Source: Rhodopirellula bahusiensis
GTDB lineage: Bacteria; Planctomycetota; Planctomycetia; Pirellulales; Pirellulaceae
Assembly: GCF_002727185.1 (NCBI RefSeq)
Contig: NZ_NIZW01000032.1
Location: 1 to 64,000, forward strand
DNA length: 64,000 nt
Direction of reading: 5' to 3'
Both the position numbers and the translations under genes were made by a program. Below, one piece after another: positions 32,816 to 42,182 of this stretch. Every line of letters starts with the position of its first letter. The stretch's first letter is position 1. The notes under the pieces are model-generated. The model saw only the letters and a program-made list of their open reading frames with translations. It did not search any database and was not told where the DNA came from.

Positions 32816-34240
32816 TCAATATCGGTAGTCGCCGCCGTCGCGGCTTCGTTGGCAACTGGCCTGAAGCTCCACGAGCTGTTTGCGAAGTTGCTCGGTGCGT
32901 TCGGGCATTTTCTCGGAGAGATCCTGTTTCTCGTACGGATCCTTCGAGAGATCATACAGCCGCAACCGTCCGTTTTTCTTGGCTTCTTGCAGCAGTTTCC
33001 AGTCGCCAGAAATGATCGATTGCCCATCGATCCCCTGGTGCAATCGACGATAGCCAAAGAACAAATCTCGGTCTCGGTTTTCTACTTCGCCAAGGATCAC
33101 CGGCATCAGGTCGATGCCATCGATTGGCCGGGTCGCTTTTTGCACCATCGAGTCACCGACGATGGAGGCAACCGTTGGCAGGAAATCGACCGTGCTGCAT
33201 CGCACGGTGGTGGAGGTCCCCTCCGGAATCATGCCGGGCCACTCCGCACAGGCAGGTACCAGTAGGCCGCCCTCGTACATTGTGTGTTTATGCCCTTTGA
33301 ATGGGCCGGCTGATGCGACGCCCTTCTTTGCTAATCCGTCCGACGGTCCATTGTCACTGCAAAAGAAAACGACCGTGTGCTTTTCGATCCCGAGTTCCCG
33401 CAGTTTGACACGCAGGCGGCCAACTTGTTGGTCCATCGCCGTGATGCATCCGTAGTAGTTCTTCCGTTTGCTGCCCGCTTTTGGATACAGCTTCTTGAAC
33501 TCCTCGCCGGCGACGACCGGTTCATGGGGAGCATGAAACCAAACCGTGGCAAAGAATGGTTTGGCTTGGTTCGCTTCGATGAACGGGATCACGCGATCCA
33601 TGATGACTCGGCTATCGTCTCCCGCGAGATTTTCTTTTGCTTCATGACCGTTGTGAACATAGGGGAAGCCACCTTTCCAAGGTTCTCCCGGTTCGTTTCC
33701 CCAACTGTCCCAGTCTTCCGGTGTGATTGTTGGATCCCACGTTGGCACGGCGCTGGTCGTGGCGAAGTATTCATCAAAACCATGATGGGATGGAGGCGAG
33801 TAGAAACCACGCGTGCTGACCTCGTCGGGCTTCACCCATCCGATGTGCCACTTACCGAACATGCCAGTCGCATAGCCTCGTTTTTGAAGCATTTCAGCGA
33901 TCGTGATCTCTCCGACACGCATGCCGCCAGTGTGAGCGGCCAGGATTCCGAAGCGAAATGGGTAGCGTCCCGTCAGGCAGCTGCCTCGAGTCGGTGAGCA
34001 AAGCGGAGCGGCGGCGTAGAAGCGATCGAAACGCACACCGGCCGAAGCCATTGCATCCAAGTTGGGTGTTTGCACGACTTCGTTGCCGTTGAACCCGACA
34101 TCTCCCCATCCCTGATCGTCGCTCATCAACAAAATGACGTTGGGCGGATTGAAGTCAGTGGTTTCCGCGATCGATTGCGTCGCCGGAACCCCGAGAATGA
34201 GAGCGAAAAATAGAAAAGCAATTCGCGTTGGGAAGTTCAT
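32816..34240 (-). CDS. Secreted sulfatase with CSPTR motif
   Basis: A 474-residue sulfatase. Signal peptide IAFLFFALILGVPATQSIAE; NVILLMSDDQGWGDVGFNGN; catalytic CSPTRGSCLTGRYPFRFG with Cys81; GKWHIGWVKP, WFHAPHEPVV, FCSDNGPSDG and YEGGLLVPACAEWP. The family core is complete and the C-terminal subdomain ends in a Cys/Arg tail. Start ATG 34240 is set by the signal peptide. It heads the minus-strand sulfatase run (32816 to 25704), 49 bases upstream of the esterase-sulfatase fusion. Confidence 0.93.
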   Translation of the reverse strand: MNFPTRIAFLFFALILGVPATQSIAETTDFNPPNVILLMSDDQGWGDVGFNGNEVVQTPNLDAMASAGVRFDRFYAAAPLCSPTRGSCLTGRYPFRFGILAAHTGGMRVGEITIAEMLQKRGYATGMFGKWHIGWVKPDEVSTRGFYSPPSHHGFDEYFATTSAVPTWDPTITPEDWDSWGNEPGEPWKGGFPYVHNGHEAKENLAGDDSRVIMDRVIPFIEANQAKPFFATVWFHAPHEPVVAGEEFKKLYPKAGSKRKNYYGCITAMDQQVGRLRVKLRELGIEKHTVVFFCSDNGPSDGLAKKGVASAGPFKGHKHTMYEGGLLVPACAEWPGMIPEGTSTTVRCSTVDFLPTVASIVGDSMVQKATRPIDGIDLMPVILGEVENRDRDLFFGYRRLHQGIDGQSIISGDWKLLQEAKKNGRLRLYDLSKDPYEKQDLSEKMPERTEQLRKQLVELQASCQRSRDGGDYRY

Positions 34241-34605
34241 TGTCGGCTTGCGGGAGCGTCGCAGGTGGGATGAAGGGGAGTGCGTCGCCCGCATGATACT
34301 TTGGATTTCACCTCGACGTTGCTATCGCTGACAGTCGCGGTTCCAAACAGATGAGTGTTCTTTCATCCATTGCCGCGCGAGATGTCATCGCTTCGGTGAT
34401 GAAACCGTTTTCAACCGAACAACAAAGAAAGGCGAAATTGTTGCGAGGTTTATGGCAGACGCTCAGCTGTCTACTACATCAAATCCGATGTCGCAAATCG
34501 ACTTTTGCATGACGCAAAGCACAACATCACACAGAACAGTACGGCGGTCGGTTGTGGCCCATGCTGAAATGAATGATTGGGTTCGGCACGGAGATGTTTG
34601 AGAGC
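34241..34605. other. Intergenic stretch with no recognised gene
   Basis: About 365 bases upstream of the sulfatase run and downstream of the CheB gene. It should contain the promoter for the sulfatases. No convincing open frame, hairpin or repeat was seen. Confidence 0.35.
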
Positions 34606-35229
34606 CTAGAGTGCTCCGCGCTCGGCGGACATCTCCATTAACCAGCTGATGATTTCCTCGGTGATGCCGATTCGAGCGGAAGGGACCGCGGACAGTGCGT
34701 TCAGCGGCATTGAATCGCGTTCTGCCTGCTCGGGGCATTGGATCATACAGACCCCACCGGCGTCGGCGATGGCTTTCAGACCGCGCGTACCGTCGTCCAG
34801 CATTCCCGAGAGGATCACTCCAACCGCGTCGCAACCCGCGCTGGCTGCGACTGACAAAAACAGATCATCGATCCGGCGCAAACGAGCCCGGAAGGATACA
34901 TCTTCGTTGACATCAAATGCGTTTTCATCCACTTCGACTCGGTCGCGTGAATTCCCGATATAGATCGTCGTGCATTCCAGGCACTCTTCGTCTTCCGGCT
35001 CCTCCACCGCGACGCGTGCCTTGTGGCCAAGCAGTTCGGCCAATGTGTTCTTGTGGTTTGGGGTTCGATGAGTCGCAATGATGACCGTGCCAGAAAACCA
35101 ATTTGGCATGTACTCGACAATCTTGACGATCTCCTGAAACGCTCCGGCTGAACCACCGATCGCCACAACGATTTCAGGTTTCTCACCCGTTGAGCATTGT
35201 CGCAATTTGTCCTTCTGTTGATCGTTCAA
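34606..35229 (-). CDS. Stand-alone CheB-type methylesterase domain
   Basis: A 207-residue protein consisting only of the CheB catalytic domain. The Ser/His/Asp triad is visible: VVAIGGSAGAFQEIV (Ser), VIIATHRTPNHKNTL (His) and GVILSGMLDDGTRGLKAIAD (Asp). The response-regulator receiver domain that normally controls CheB is absent, and no CheR, MCP or CheA gene is nearby. Such lone domains occur with hybrid two-component systems; the glutamate methyl ester substrate here is unknown. The N-terminal MNDQQKDKLRQCSTGEKPE is short, so the missing receiver is real rather than a start error. Confidence 0.88.
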   Translation of the reverse strand: MNDQQKDKLRQCSTGEKPEIVVAIGGSAGAFQEIVKIVEYMPNWFSGTVIIATHRTPNHKNTLAELLGHKARVAVEEPEDEECLECTTIYIGNSRDRVEVDENAFDVNEDVSFRARLRRIDDLFLSVAASAGCDAVGVILSGMLDDGTRGLKAIADAGGVCMIQCPEQAERDSMPLNALSAVPSARIGITEEIISWLMEMSAERGAL

Positions 35230-35463
35230 AACCAGCCCGTTGTTGAGTGACGGTCGAGTTCAAAATGGAACAGTGGTGGCTGCGACCATGGCGATGTGAT
35301 CCACACTTTGGATCCGATTGTAGCCTTTCGCAGTTTGGAACTACTACGTCACCGAGTGAACACGTTGCGGCGTGGTAGTCAGCGAGACGGCGACGACGGA
35401 AAGAGCGGGATGACAATCCAATGATGCAGTCGCTCAAGAATTGGAGGATTGCTTCGGTCGTCA

Positions 35464-36585
35464 CTACTGCGAGAGTGGAGCAAACTCGAGTTCACCGTCG
35501 ACGTCCGCATTGCTCGGGGAGTCGCCGCGATTGCCTTGGGCATCTTGCGTGTTGAGGTAGTCGCTCAGGCTGGCGTCTTGGTCCGCCGGAATGTTATCCG
35601 GCTCCACGAGGCCTCCCACTTGTGACCTCTCGTTTGCCAATCGCATCCAGCCGACACTGCCGGGAGGAATCATGGCGTCGTGAACCATGGCCATCGGTTT
35701 GGCGGTGACGTACTCAGGGTTGCGGCAGGCACGGTTGCATCCGGAACAACGTTCGCAAGGACGGCTGCCTCGCCAAAACATCAGCTCATCCAAACAGCTT
35801 CGCGACGCGACGAAAACGCGATCACCGGGTTGGATCTGATAGTTCGTCGCCGTGTTTCCCATTTGAACGATTTCGCGGTAACAAACCGGCAAGGTGACGC
35901 GGCATTCACAGGGATCGGTTGGCCGAGCCAACAGGATTTGGCACGGATTGGCGCTGGATGTCAAACCGCCCGCTGACACGATTGCATCGAGCACGGTTTC
36001 TGAGCCGGACAGCGGATATGCACCTGGCGCATTGACTTCACCCAGCACATAAAAGCGATCGACTGGTTCGAGAAGCCGAACGTTGACTGCGATGGCGTCG
36101 CAATCCTCGGGCATCGGTTCCGGTCGGTTCGATTCCGAACCTTGTTTGCTGGCTGCTTGCTCGCTGGCGAATTGTTTGCAGTCGGATTCTTGCTGGCGAA
36201 TCTGGTGAGCAATTTGTTGCTCGATGAGCGATTCCGCCTGCTCGAGATCGCGGCCGGCGACGATGACGCGTCCGTAAGGCCCCAGGTCCAATGTTCCGTC
36301 CGCCAAGACGACTTGGTCGGCCGGCAATCGCAGGTCGCGTTCCAGATTGATGGGCTCGATCAACAGAGCATCACCCGGCTGCAAGGCTCGCGGTGGCAAG
36401 ACTTGCTTGGCATTCTCTCGAGCGATTCCGCCGGGGATTCGAGAGGCATCGAGGACGTCCTTTGCTTCGCTGGTGAGCGTCGCGCCGGACGGATACAGCG
36501 ACAGCCCCAGCGTGCTGCAGCCGGTGCTGGCCATTGCGAGCAAGCAACCAAGCGTGAACAGAATCTGATGACCAGAACAACTCAT
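35464..36585 (-). CDS. Polysaccharide export lipoprotein (Wza-like, SLBB domain)
   Basis: A 373-residue outer-membrane lipoprotein: lipobox MASTGC with Cys23. Residues about 67-190 form the polysaccharide export domain (LQPGDALLIEPINLERDLRL, LADGTLDLGPYGRVIVAGRD), interrupted by a Gln/Glu-rich insert (HQIRQQESDCKQFASEQAAS), and about 180-265 the SLBB domain (DRFYVLGEVNAPGAYPLSGS, TVLDAIVSAGGLTSSANP, IQPGDRVFVASRS). An unusual Cys-rich segment (RPCERCSGCNRACRNPEY) follows and the C-terminus is acidic. No other export genes are adjacent, so the partner system lies elsewhere. Confidence 0.87.
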   Translation of the reverse strand: MSCSGHQILFTLGCLLAMASTGCSTLGLSLYPSGATLTSEAKDVLDASRIPGGIARENAKQVLPPRALQPGDALLIEPINLERDLRLPADQVVLADGTLDLGPYGRVIVAGRDLEQAESLIEQQIAHQIRQQESDCKQFASEQAASKQGSESNRPEPMPEDCDAIAVNVRLLEPVDRFYVLGEVNAPGAYPLSGSETVLDAIVSAGGLTSSANPCQILLARPTDPCECRVTLPVCYREIVQMGNTATNYQIQPGDRVFVASRSCLDELMFWRGSRPCERCSGCNRACRNPEYVTAKPMAMVHDAMIPPGSVGWMRLANERSQVGGLVEPDNIPADQDASLSDYLNTQDAQGNRGDSPSNADVDGELEFAPLSQ

Positions 36586-36749
36586 CCTATTACCTCTTGT
36601 CGTGGAATCCTTTCCCTACGAACAATCGGCTCAAAGAACAGAACTGGCGTGACTGATTCACGAAGACCGTGGTGATCATCACAACCCGCAAACCTCGCCG
36701 CGGTTCAACGTTCACGCGAATCAAGCAGCGTTTTGGAACGCAAGCAGAC

Positions 36750-39700
36750 TTAAAATCCGCCGTCTATGCCATCGACGGCGCCGGCGGTGATTCCCGTTAG
36801 AATCAATCGTTGGCCTTCGCGAAGAAGGAAACGGGCCGTTTCTTCGCGGAATGTTTCGACGGGACGTAGCCGCACGATCGGACTTTGAGTGGATCCCATC
36901 ACGGCCACGACCAGCGTCCGGTCGCGAAGCAGTTCCGAGACGCTGAGGATCGCAGACGCGGGAAGAAGCGAGCGAAGAGCGTACTGTTGTGCCAATTGGG
37001 TAAAGTTTGCCGCGATGTCGCGGTAGTCACCCGTCGCAATCAATGCGTTCAAATCCAAACGCCCGCTGCGCAAGTAAACCTTGCCATCCGCTTGCACGAG
37101 CGCGTTGTCCGACCCCAGCCAGAACTCATCCAGCACGACGACTCCTTGCCCAATGATGCCTTTGGCTTCGCCCACATCAAACGACTGATTGGCCAGCGAG
37201 ATCGGTCCAAGAAAACGCGAGGCAGCAAGCAACCCAGGCACGGCCGCACCGCGAGTGTCGCCCAGCTGGAAATCAAAGCGTCCTGACAGATCATCGATGG
37301 ATTGAATTGACTTTCCACGCAGCGAAATCTCGCCTGAAATTTCACCGCTGGCCAGCGAACTGGATCGACCGAGTTGATCTGTCAATCGAACGAAGTCCAT
37401 CCGCCGCGTTTTCCAGTGACTCGTTAAATCAACGCCACCAGAGCGTCCTGAAGAAAGTAGCAGGCCGCCTTCCAGTTGACCTCCGCCAACGCGAGAACGC
37501 ACCGACGGAAAATTGACGCTCCATTTGGACGATTGAAAATTCGCGGTCGCGACCAACGCACTGTGCGCGTTGCCCGCGGGAAGGCCGTAGATGTCCAGGT
37601 CTCGCCCGTCGACGTTGCCTCGAACACGAATGGATTCAGTGTGACCGGTGACGGTTGCCTTGCCAGAGGCTCGTCCAAGAAACTGGTTCGCGGTATCGCC
37701 GAGGAACCAAAGGCCGAGGTTCAAATCCACGCGGGATGCCACCAATCGCGTGTCGAATCGTGGGTGAATCCTTCGGTCGCCATCGACCAAATAAACCAGT
37801 CCATGCAGGCTGAGCGAACCGTCCGCGTAGTCGCCTCTGAGAGACTGAATCCGAAGCACGTCGTTTTCAATTCGGCCAGCCAATCGCAGTTTTCTCGAAA
37901 GCGGCTGAGCACGATACTTGAGCTGCGACAGTTCGAGATCGATCGTTGTGTCTGGGATCACAGTGCCTGGCATCACTCTGCCAAGTCCGCTTGGTGATGC
38001 GAAGTTGACCGAGACGTTGCCGGTTGCCTTTCCGGTCAGCCCGATCTTTCGACGTGCCAACAAATCAACCAACGCGTCCAACGAAACGCCATCAAACTTC
38101 AGTCGTGACGCTTGAAGCCGTGCGGGCAAATCATTGCATTGATCCGAAGCAATCAGTTGTGCGGTGGAGCTACCTTGAACCGTTCCGCCAAAGAGGCCGC
38201 CGTTCAAATCGAACTGGAATTCACCTTGGTTGGTCGAAACGTTCGCGTTCAAATCACCGATCGAAGCCTCGCCCAACATGATGGACGAGGCGATCAACTT
38301 TGCTGCCCCACGATGTGCGACCGGATCGGACAGCCGGTTCAATGGAACCTTCCAGTCAAGCTCACCTGACAGCGTCGATGCAATTTTCAGTTCAATGCTG
38401 TCCGAGACAGGAAGTCGTAGCTCAGGTCGAATGTCGCGAAAATTGAGATCCACGACAATGTCTTCTTGATCACGGCGAGGCACGGTCGCTTGGCCGGAGA
38501 TTTGTCCGCCGAACAGAGTGGCGGTCAACGATGTCAAATCAAAAGCGGTCTCCGTGAGTTGATACTCGGACTCGACACGATGCACCTTGAAGCGTGAGGG
38601 GAGCTCAGAACTTTGCCGCCGCGGAGTGAGAGCGAAGTTGGTTGGCGTGAAGCGGACATCGTGCTCGAACGAGCCGAGGTCCACGCCCGCGACCTGGATC
38701 GATGGAGACGCCAGTGACCCAGCGATGTTCCATTGCAGTTGTTCCGCTCGATCGTTCAGTTCGCCTGACCCTTGGATTCGAAAATCAAGTTTGCCTTGAA
38801 CGAGTCCTTCCTGTTCGGATGATTCAGAGGCGGCGATCCATTCGGACACTTGCCCGATCGGAAGGTCGTCCGCGGCGACTTCAAAAGAGAACGGTCCGTT
38901 GCCGGTCAGCGGAAGGTCCGCTTGGCCGATCATTCGAACGGCGGAAGGATTCGACGTCGGCGTTGTTTGCAGATCGATCTTGTCGGCTCGCAGGCGACCG
39001 TCCCGTATGACCACTTTGCCGACCTTCAAATCCGCCGTCGGCAATCCACCAAGTTCCAGGGCGTCGGCTTGGAAGGTTCCCTCCAAGTCGTAGCTGGCGA
39101 TGTCGTCGATACGGTGGATGGGAGCTCGAAACTGCACGTCTCCGGATAGCTCACCATCCTTCGGGAGCATTGGCTCGTAGGATGGGAACAACGAGGCGAC
39201 CAGTTTGGTGATGGGGGCCAGCGAGATGTCGTCCACCTTCAACTTGGCGGACGCATCGCCTTGAGGAACCAGTTCAAGTGAACCGCTTCCTGTGAAGTTG
39301 CCTTTCGTTGGATCGTTGGAAGCCTCGCCGGATTCGACGGCTGAGCCGGTCAACGAACTCAGCGTGGCAACACCATCTCGATAGCGGACCGTGGTTCGCA
39401 GATCGAGAAATTCGAAACGGTCGACAACCAAGCGTGAGCTGGTCAGTGTTCCATCGAATCGGTAGGCGGCTCCGTCGGTGAGGGACGTCCATGGAATGCC
39501 AACTTCAAACTGCACCGTCACGTTGCCTTCCAACGGGATGCCGAGATCGATCCCAATGGATTTCAGTCGCTCGGCCAGTTTGGCAACATCGATCTCACGA
39601 AACGCCCATTGGCTCTCCCAGTAGCGATCCGCGGGGGCCGCGTTTTCTTGGACTGCAGGTGGCTGGACTGCAGGTGGCTGGATTGCAGGTGGCTGGATTG

Positions 39701-39905
39701 CAGGTGGCTGGATTGCAGGTGGCTGGATTGCAGGTGGGTGGACTGCGGGGGGTTGGACTGCGGGGGGTTGCTGGGCCGAAAGTTGTGCGGCAAAGGCCAG
39801 CGACGAAAACACCGTGACGACGCCGATGACGATGCACGTGCACAATCGTCCGGCCGAACTCAGGCGGCACATGGCGGGCGGCGGATCGAGGCGATTCCCG
39901 GACAC
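36750..39905 (-). CDS. Large AsmA-like C-terminal domain protein with Pro-rich repeats
   Basis: A 1051-residue protein: a signal/anchor helix (IVIGVVTVFSSLAFAAQLSA), eight QPPA(V/I)-type pentapeptides (residues about 45-85), then long beta-rich AsmA/TamB-like repeats. The C-terminal part (LSGRFDFQLGDTRGAAVPGL, SLANQSFDVGEAKGIIGQGV, VQADGKVYLRSGRLDLNAL) matches the AsmA-like C-terminal region with the final membrane-facing Leu-rich segment. AsmA proteins bridge inner and outer membranes and help move lipids. The GTG at 39905 has GGAG five bases upstream; an ATG at 39872 is an alternative. It is divergent from the propeller gene at 40370. Confidence 0.82.
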   Translation of the reverse strand: MSGNRLDPPPAMCRLSSAGRLCTCIVIGVVTVFSSLAFAAQLSAQQPPAVQPPAVHPPAIQPPAIQPPAIQPPAIQPPAVQPPAVQENAAPADRYWESQWAFREIDVAKLAERLKSIGIDLGIPLEGNVTVQFEVGIPWTSLTDGAAYRFDGTLTSSRLVVDRFEFLDLRTTVRYRDGVATLSSLTGSAVESGEASNDPTKGNFTGSGSLELVPQGDASAKLKVDDISLAPITKLVASLFPSYEPMLPKDGELSGDVQFRAPIHRIDDIASYDLEGTFQADALELGGLPTADLKVGKVVIRDGRLRADKIDLQTTPTSNPSAVRMIGQADLPLTGNGPFSFEVAADDLPIGQVSEWIAASESSEQEGLVQGKLDFRIQGSGELNDRAEQLQWNIAGSLASPSIQVAGVDLGSFEHDVRFTPTNFALTPRRQSSELPSRFKVHRVESEYQLTETAFDLTSLTATLFGGQISGQATVPRRDQEDIVVDLNFRDIRPELRLPVSDSIELKIASTLSGELDWKVPLNRLSDPVAHRGAAKLIASSIMLGEASIGDLNANVSTNQGEFQFDLNGGLFGGTVQGSSTAQLIASDQCNDLPARLQASRLKFDGVSLDALVDLLARRKIGLTGKATGNVSVNFASPSGLGRVMPGTVIPDTTIDLELSQLKYRAQPLSRKLRLAGRIENDVLRIQSLRGDYADGSLSLHGLVYLVDGDRRIHPRFDTRLVASRVDLNLGLWFLGDTANQFLGRASGKATVTGHTESIRVRGNVDGRDLDIYGLPAGNAHSALVATANFQSSKWSVNFPSVRSRVGGGQLEGGLLLSSGRSGGVDLTSHWKTRRMDFVRLTDQLGRSSSLASGEISGEISLRGKSIQSIDDLSGRFDFQLGDTRGAAVPGLLAASRFLGPISLANQSFDVGEAKGIIGQGVVVLDEFWLGSDNALVQADGKVYLRSGRLDLNALIATGDYRDIAANFTQLAQQYALRSLLPASAILSVSELLRDRTLVVAVMGSTQSPIVRLRPVETFREETARFLLREGQRLILTGITAGAVDGIDGGF
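39652..39771. repeat. 15-bp tandem repeat encoding QPPA(V/I) units
   Basis: About eight copies of a 15-bp unit (plus strand GGCTGGATTGCAGGT and variants). The central four copies are identical; the outer copies vary by a few bases, including the GGGGGG-containing copies at the right end. It encodes the Pro-rich spacer of the AsmA-like protein on the minus strand. Confidence 0.9.
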
Positions 39906-40369
39906 TTTGGCTCCATCTTTCGTAGTTCATGCCATTTTGAACCGCAGCCTACAAAAAGTTCGCCGCCCGATGCCAACGGAATCTGCCGGATTCGAGCGGA
40001 TCAGAGACGCCAGCATCTGCCGCGATTGGATGCCGTCCAATCCGCCTGCAACGGGGCAAATCACGGGCCCAACGCTGCTTTCCGGACAGGCATTTCTCAT
40101 GCATTGCTGGCCGAGAAGTGTAGAAACCTGGCCAATGTTGCGGGGTTCCACTCAATGTCCGAGCGGCACCGTTGGGCCCAAGTCGGGATCACCGGTGGCT
40201 GATGGACGCCGTTTGGATGCGGCCCGGAGCAGTTTTGTATCGATCCAAACGTTGCTTCACCAACCGGCCGCCGACTTCCCTAAACTTTCTGTCGTGGCCC
40301 GATGGGTTCGCGACGCAACGAAGCACCCGTGGTTTCTTTTCCAGCAGTCTTTTCCCAGGATTCCTACTG
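39906..40369. other. Divergent intergenic region with no recognised gene
   Basis: About 464 bases between the AsmA-like gene (minus) and the propeller gene (plus). Open frames run through it but their products lack any motif. Promoters for both neighbours must lie here; no clear elements were identified. Confidence 0.35.
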
Positions 40370-41956
40370 ATGACCGGTTTTCAACGTTACTTGGTCGTTC
40401 TTTTGTCGCTCGCGTTGTGCGACTCCATTGTCGATGCCGAAGACTGGAACCGCTTTCGGGGACCGAACGGATCGGGAGTTGTCAAAAGCGACGAATCCGT
40501 TCCGGTTCAATGGAGCCCAACACAGAACGTGAAGTGGAAGGTGGCTCTTCCCGGAGCAGGTGTTTCCAGTCCGATCGTGGTTGGCGACCGAATCTTTGTG
40601 ACGTGCTACTCCGGCTACGGGCTCGATCGAGCCAATCCTGGAGACATCAATGATCTGAAACGACATCTCGTTTGCGTTGACGCCAAATCAGGTGAAATGA
40701 TCTGGGAGAAATCGATCGACGCGGTTCAGCCGGAAGATCCCTACACGGGTGCCGGCGTTCCCTCCCATGGCTACGCATCGCACTCGCCCGTGTCCGACGG
40801 CGAAAACGTGTACGTGTTCTTTGGAAAGACCGGCGCTTTCGCGTTTGATTTTGATGGCAACCAATTGTGGCACACTCCGCTGGGCACCGAATCGGATCCG
40901 CACCGTTGGGGTTCCGCGTCGAGTCCGATTTTGTTGGACGACAAAGTGATCGTGACGGCTTCTTCGGAAAGCCAAGCCTTGGTGGCATTGGACAAATCGA
41001 CCGGCAAAGAAATCTGGCGTCAGGAAGCGAAGGGGCTCGACAACGTGTGGGGCACGCCGGCACTTGCGAAAACGGAGAACGGAGTGGACTTGGTCGTCGG
41101 AGTTGCCGGCGAGGTTTGGGGGATCAACCCAGACAACGGCAAGCTTCGCTGGTACGCCTTGGCGGGCGAATCGGATCAAGCCAGCACGAGCGCCGTCGTC
41201 GACAAAGATGTTGTGATCGTCCTTGGTGGCCGCGGTAGCGGGTCGATCGCGGTCCGCGCAGGAGGTACCGGCGACGTGACGGATTCCCATGTGGCTTGGA
41301 ACGGTTCGGAATCAGGGCGGTTCGCGACGCCGGTGGCTTACAACGGAACGGTCTACATGATTGCCAACGACGTGTTGACTCGCACCGATGAAGAATCCGG
41401 CGAGATGATCGACCGCATTCGGTTGTCGGGTGGAAGCGGCAGTTCGGGCGGCGGACGAGGAGGCTCGGACTACGCGTCACCCATCGTCGTCAATGGCAAG
41501 CTCTACTACATCAAAGGCAATGGCGACATGTTTGTCTTTGACGTGCAAGACGAACTGAAGCAACTCGCCGTCAATCGCACGACAACCGAGACCGAATCGT
41601 TCAGCGGATCGCCAGCGTACAGCGATGGCAAGTTGTTCGTTCGGTCGAACAAACATCTTTACTGCGTCGTTGCCGGGCCCTTTGATGAGTCATCCGAATC
41701 GGTCCCCGCAGCCGACACACCGGACTCAAATGAAATGGCGCAACGCGGTGAGCGAGGCCGGGGCGGACCAGGTGGCGGATTCGGGCGCGGCGGTTTCGGA
41801 GGTGGTGGATTTGGCAACCGTGGCGGTGGCGGTGATCGCGGACGCGGTGGAGACCGTGGCCGAGGCGGCGGACGCGGAGGCTTTGGTGGTCAACAGGAAG
41901 ACAACCGTCCCGATCGGCCACAGCGTCCACCGATGGATTCCACGAGCAGCAACTAG
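40370..41956 (+). CDS. Secreted PQQ-like beta-propeller protein with Gly/Arg-rich tail
   Basis: A 528-residue protein with signal peptide (YLVVLLSLALCDSIVDAE). The mature part begins DWNRFRGPNGSGVV, the typical planctomycete PQQ-like propeller opening, and has repeated blades such as LVCVDAKSGEMIWEKS, VALDKSTGKEIWRQEA and LVVGVAGEVWGINPDNGKLR. These use the A-x-D-x2-(T/S)-G-x2-(I/L)W pattern. Residues about 455-505 form a glycine/arginine-rich low-complexity tail (RGG and GGGGFG units). No quinoprotein catalytic residues are assigned; it is probably a binding or scaffold propeller. AGGA lies eight to nine bases before the chosen ATG. Confidence 0.88.
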   Translation: MTGFQRYLVVLLSLALCDSIVDAEDWNRFRGPNGSGVVKSDESVPVQWSPTQNVKWKVALPGAGVSSPIVVGDRIFVTCYSGYGLDRANPGDINDLKRHLVCVDAKSGEMIWEKSIDAVQPEDPYTGAGVPSHGYASHSPVSDGENVYVFFGKTGAFAFDFDGNQLWHTPLGTESDPHRWGSASSPILLDDKVIVTASSESQALVALDKSTGKEIWRQEAKGLDNVWGTPALAKTENGVDLVVGVAGEVWGINPDNGKLRWYALAGESDQASTSAVVDKDVVIVLGGRGSGSIAVRAGGTGDVTDSHVAWNGSESGRFATPVAYNGTVYMIANDVLTRTDEESGEMIDRIRLSGGSGSSGGGRGGSDYASPIVVNGKLYYIKGNGDMFVFDVQDELKQLAVNRTTTETESFSGSPAYSDGKLFVRSNKHLYCVVAGPFDESSESVPAADTPDSNEMAQRGERGRGGPGGGFGRGGFGGGGFGNRGGGGDRGRGGDRGRGGGRGGFGGQQEDNRPDRPQRPPMDSTSSN

Positions 41957-42059
41957 TGCGTTGAACGTTTCTTTCGGTCGCGCGGCATCGTTGCCACGCG
42001 ACCGATTTTTAGATGTCAGCTCTGGACGTTGCTACCATGGGTGACCCGATTTGACGCTG

Positions 42060-42088
42060 GCCACGGTTTTTGTGGAAGGAACCGTGGC
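42060..42088. repeat. Short hairpin with GCCACGGTT arms
   Basis: GCCACGGTT (42060-42068) and AACCGTGGC (42080-42088) form a 9-bp stem with an 11-base loop, between the propeller and dienelactone hydrolase genes. The right arm continues TAACGCC. It could be a terminator without T-tract or a copy of an intergenic repeat family. Confidence 0.4.
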
Positions 42089-42182
42089 TAACGCCAAAAC
42101 GGCCAAGGCGATCAGCACTGCCACAAGCCAAGTTGGATCCGAAATCCGTTTTGAACTTGCCCCTTAACGAGGAATCAATTCG

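Noticed and set aside
35183-35464. Minus-strand frame of 93 codons between CheB and the export lipoprotein
   Set aside because: Ser/Arg/Cys-rich, overlaps the CheB start and has no motif.
39652-39771. Regular short repeats considered as a CRISPR array
   Set aside because: 15-bp units with no spacers, in frame within a protein gene.
39814-40653. Plus-strand frame of 279 codons between the AsmA-like and propeller genes
   Set aside because: Overlaps both genes and has no recognisable domain; the signal peptide and propeller start at 40370 are in another frame.
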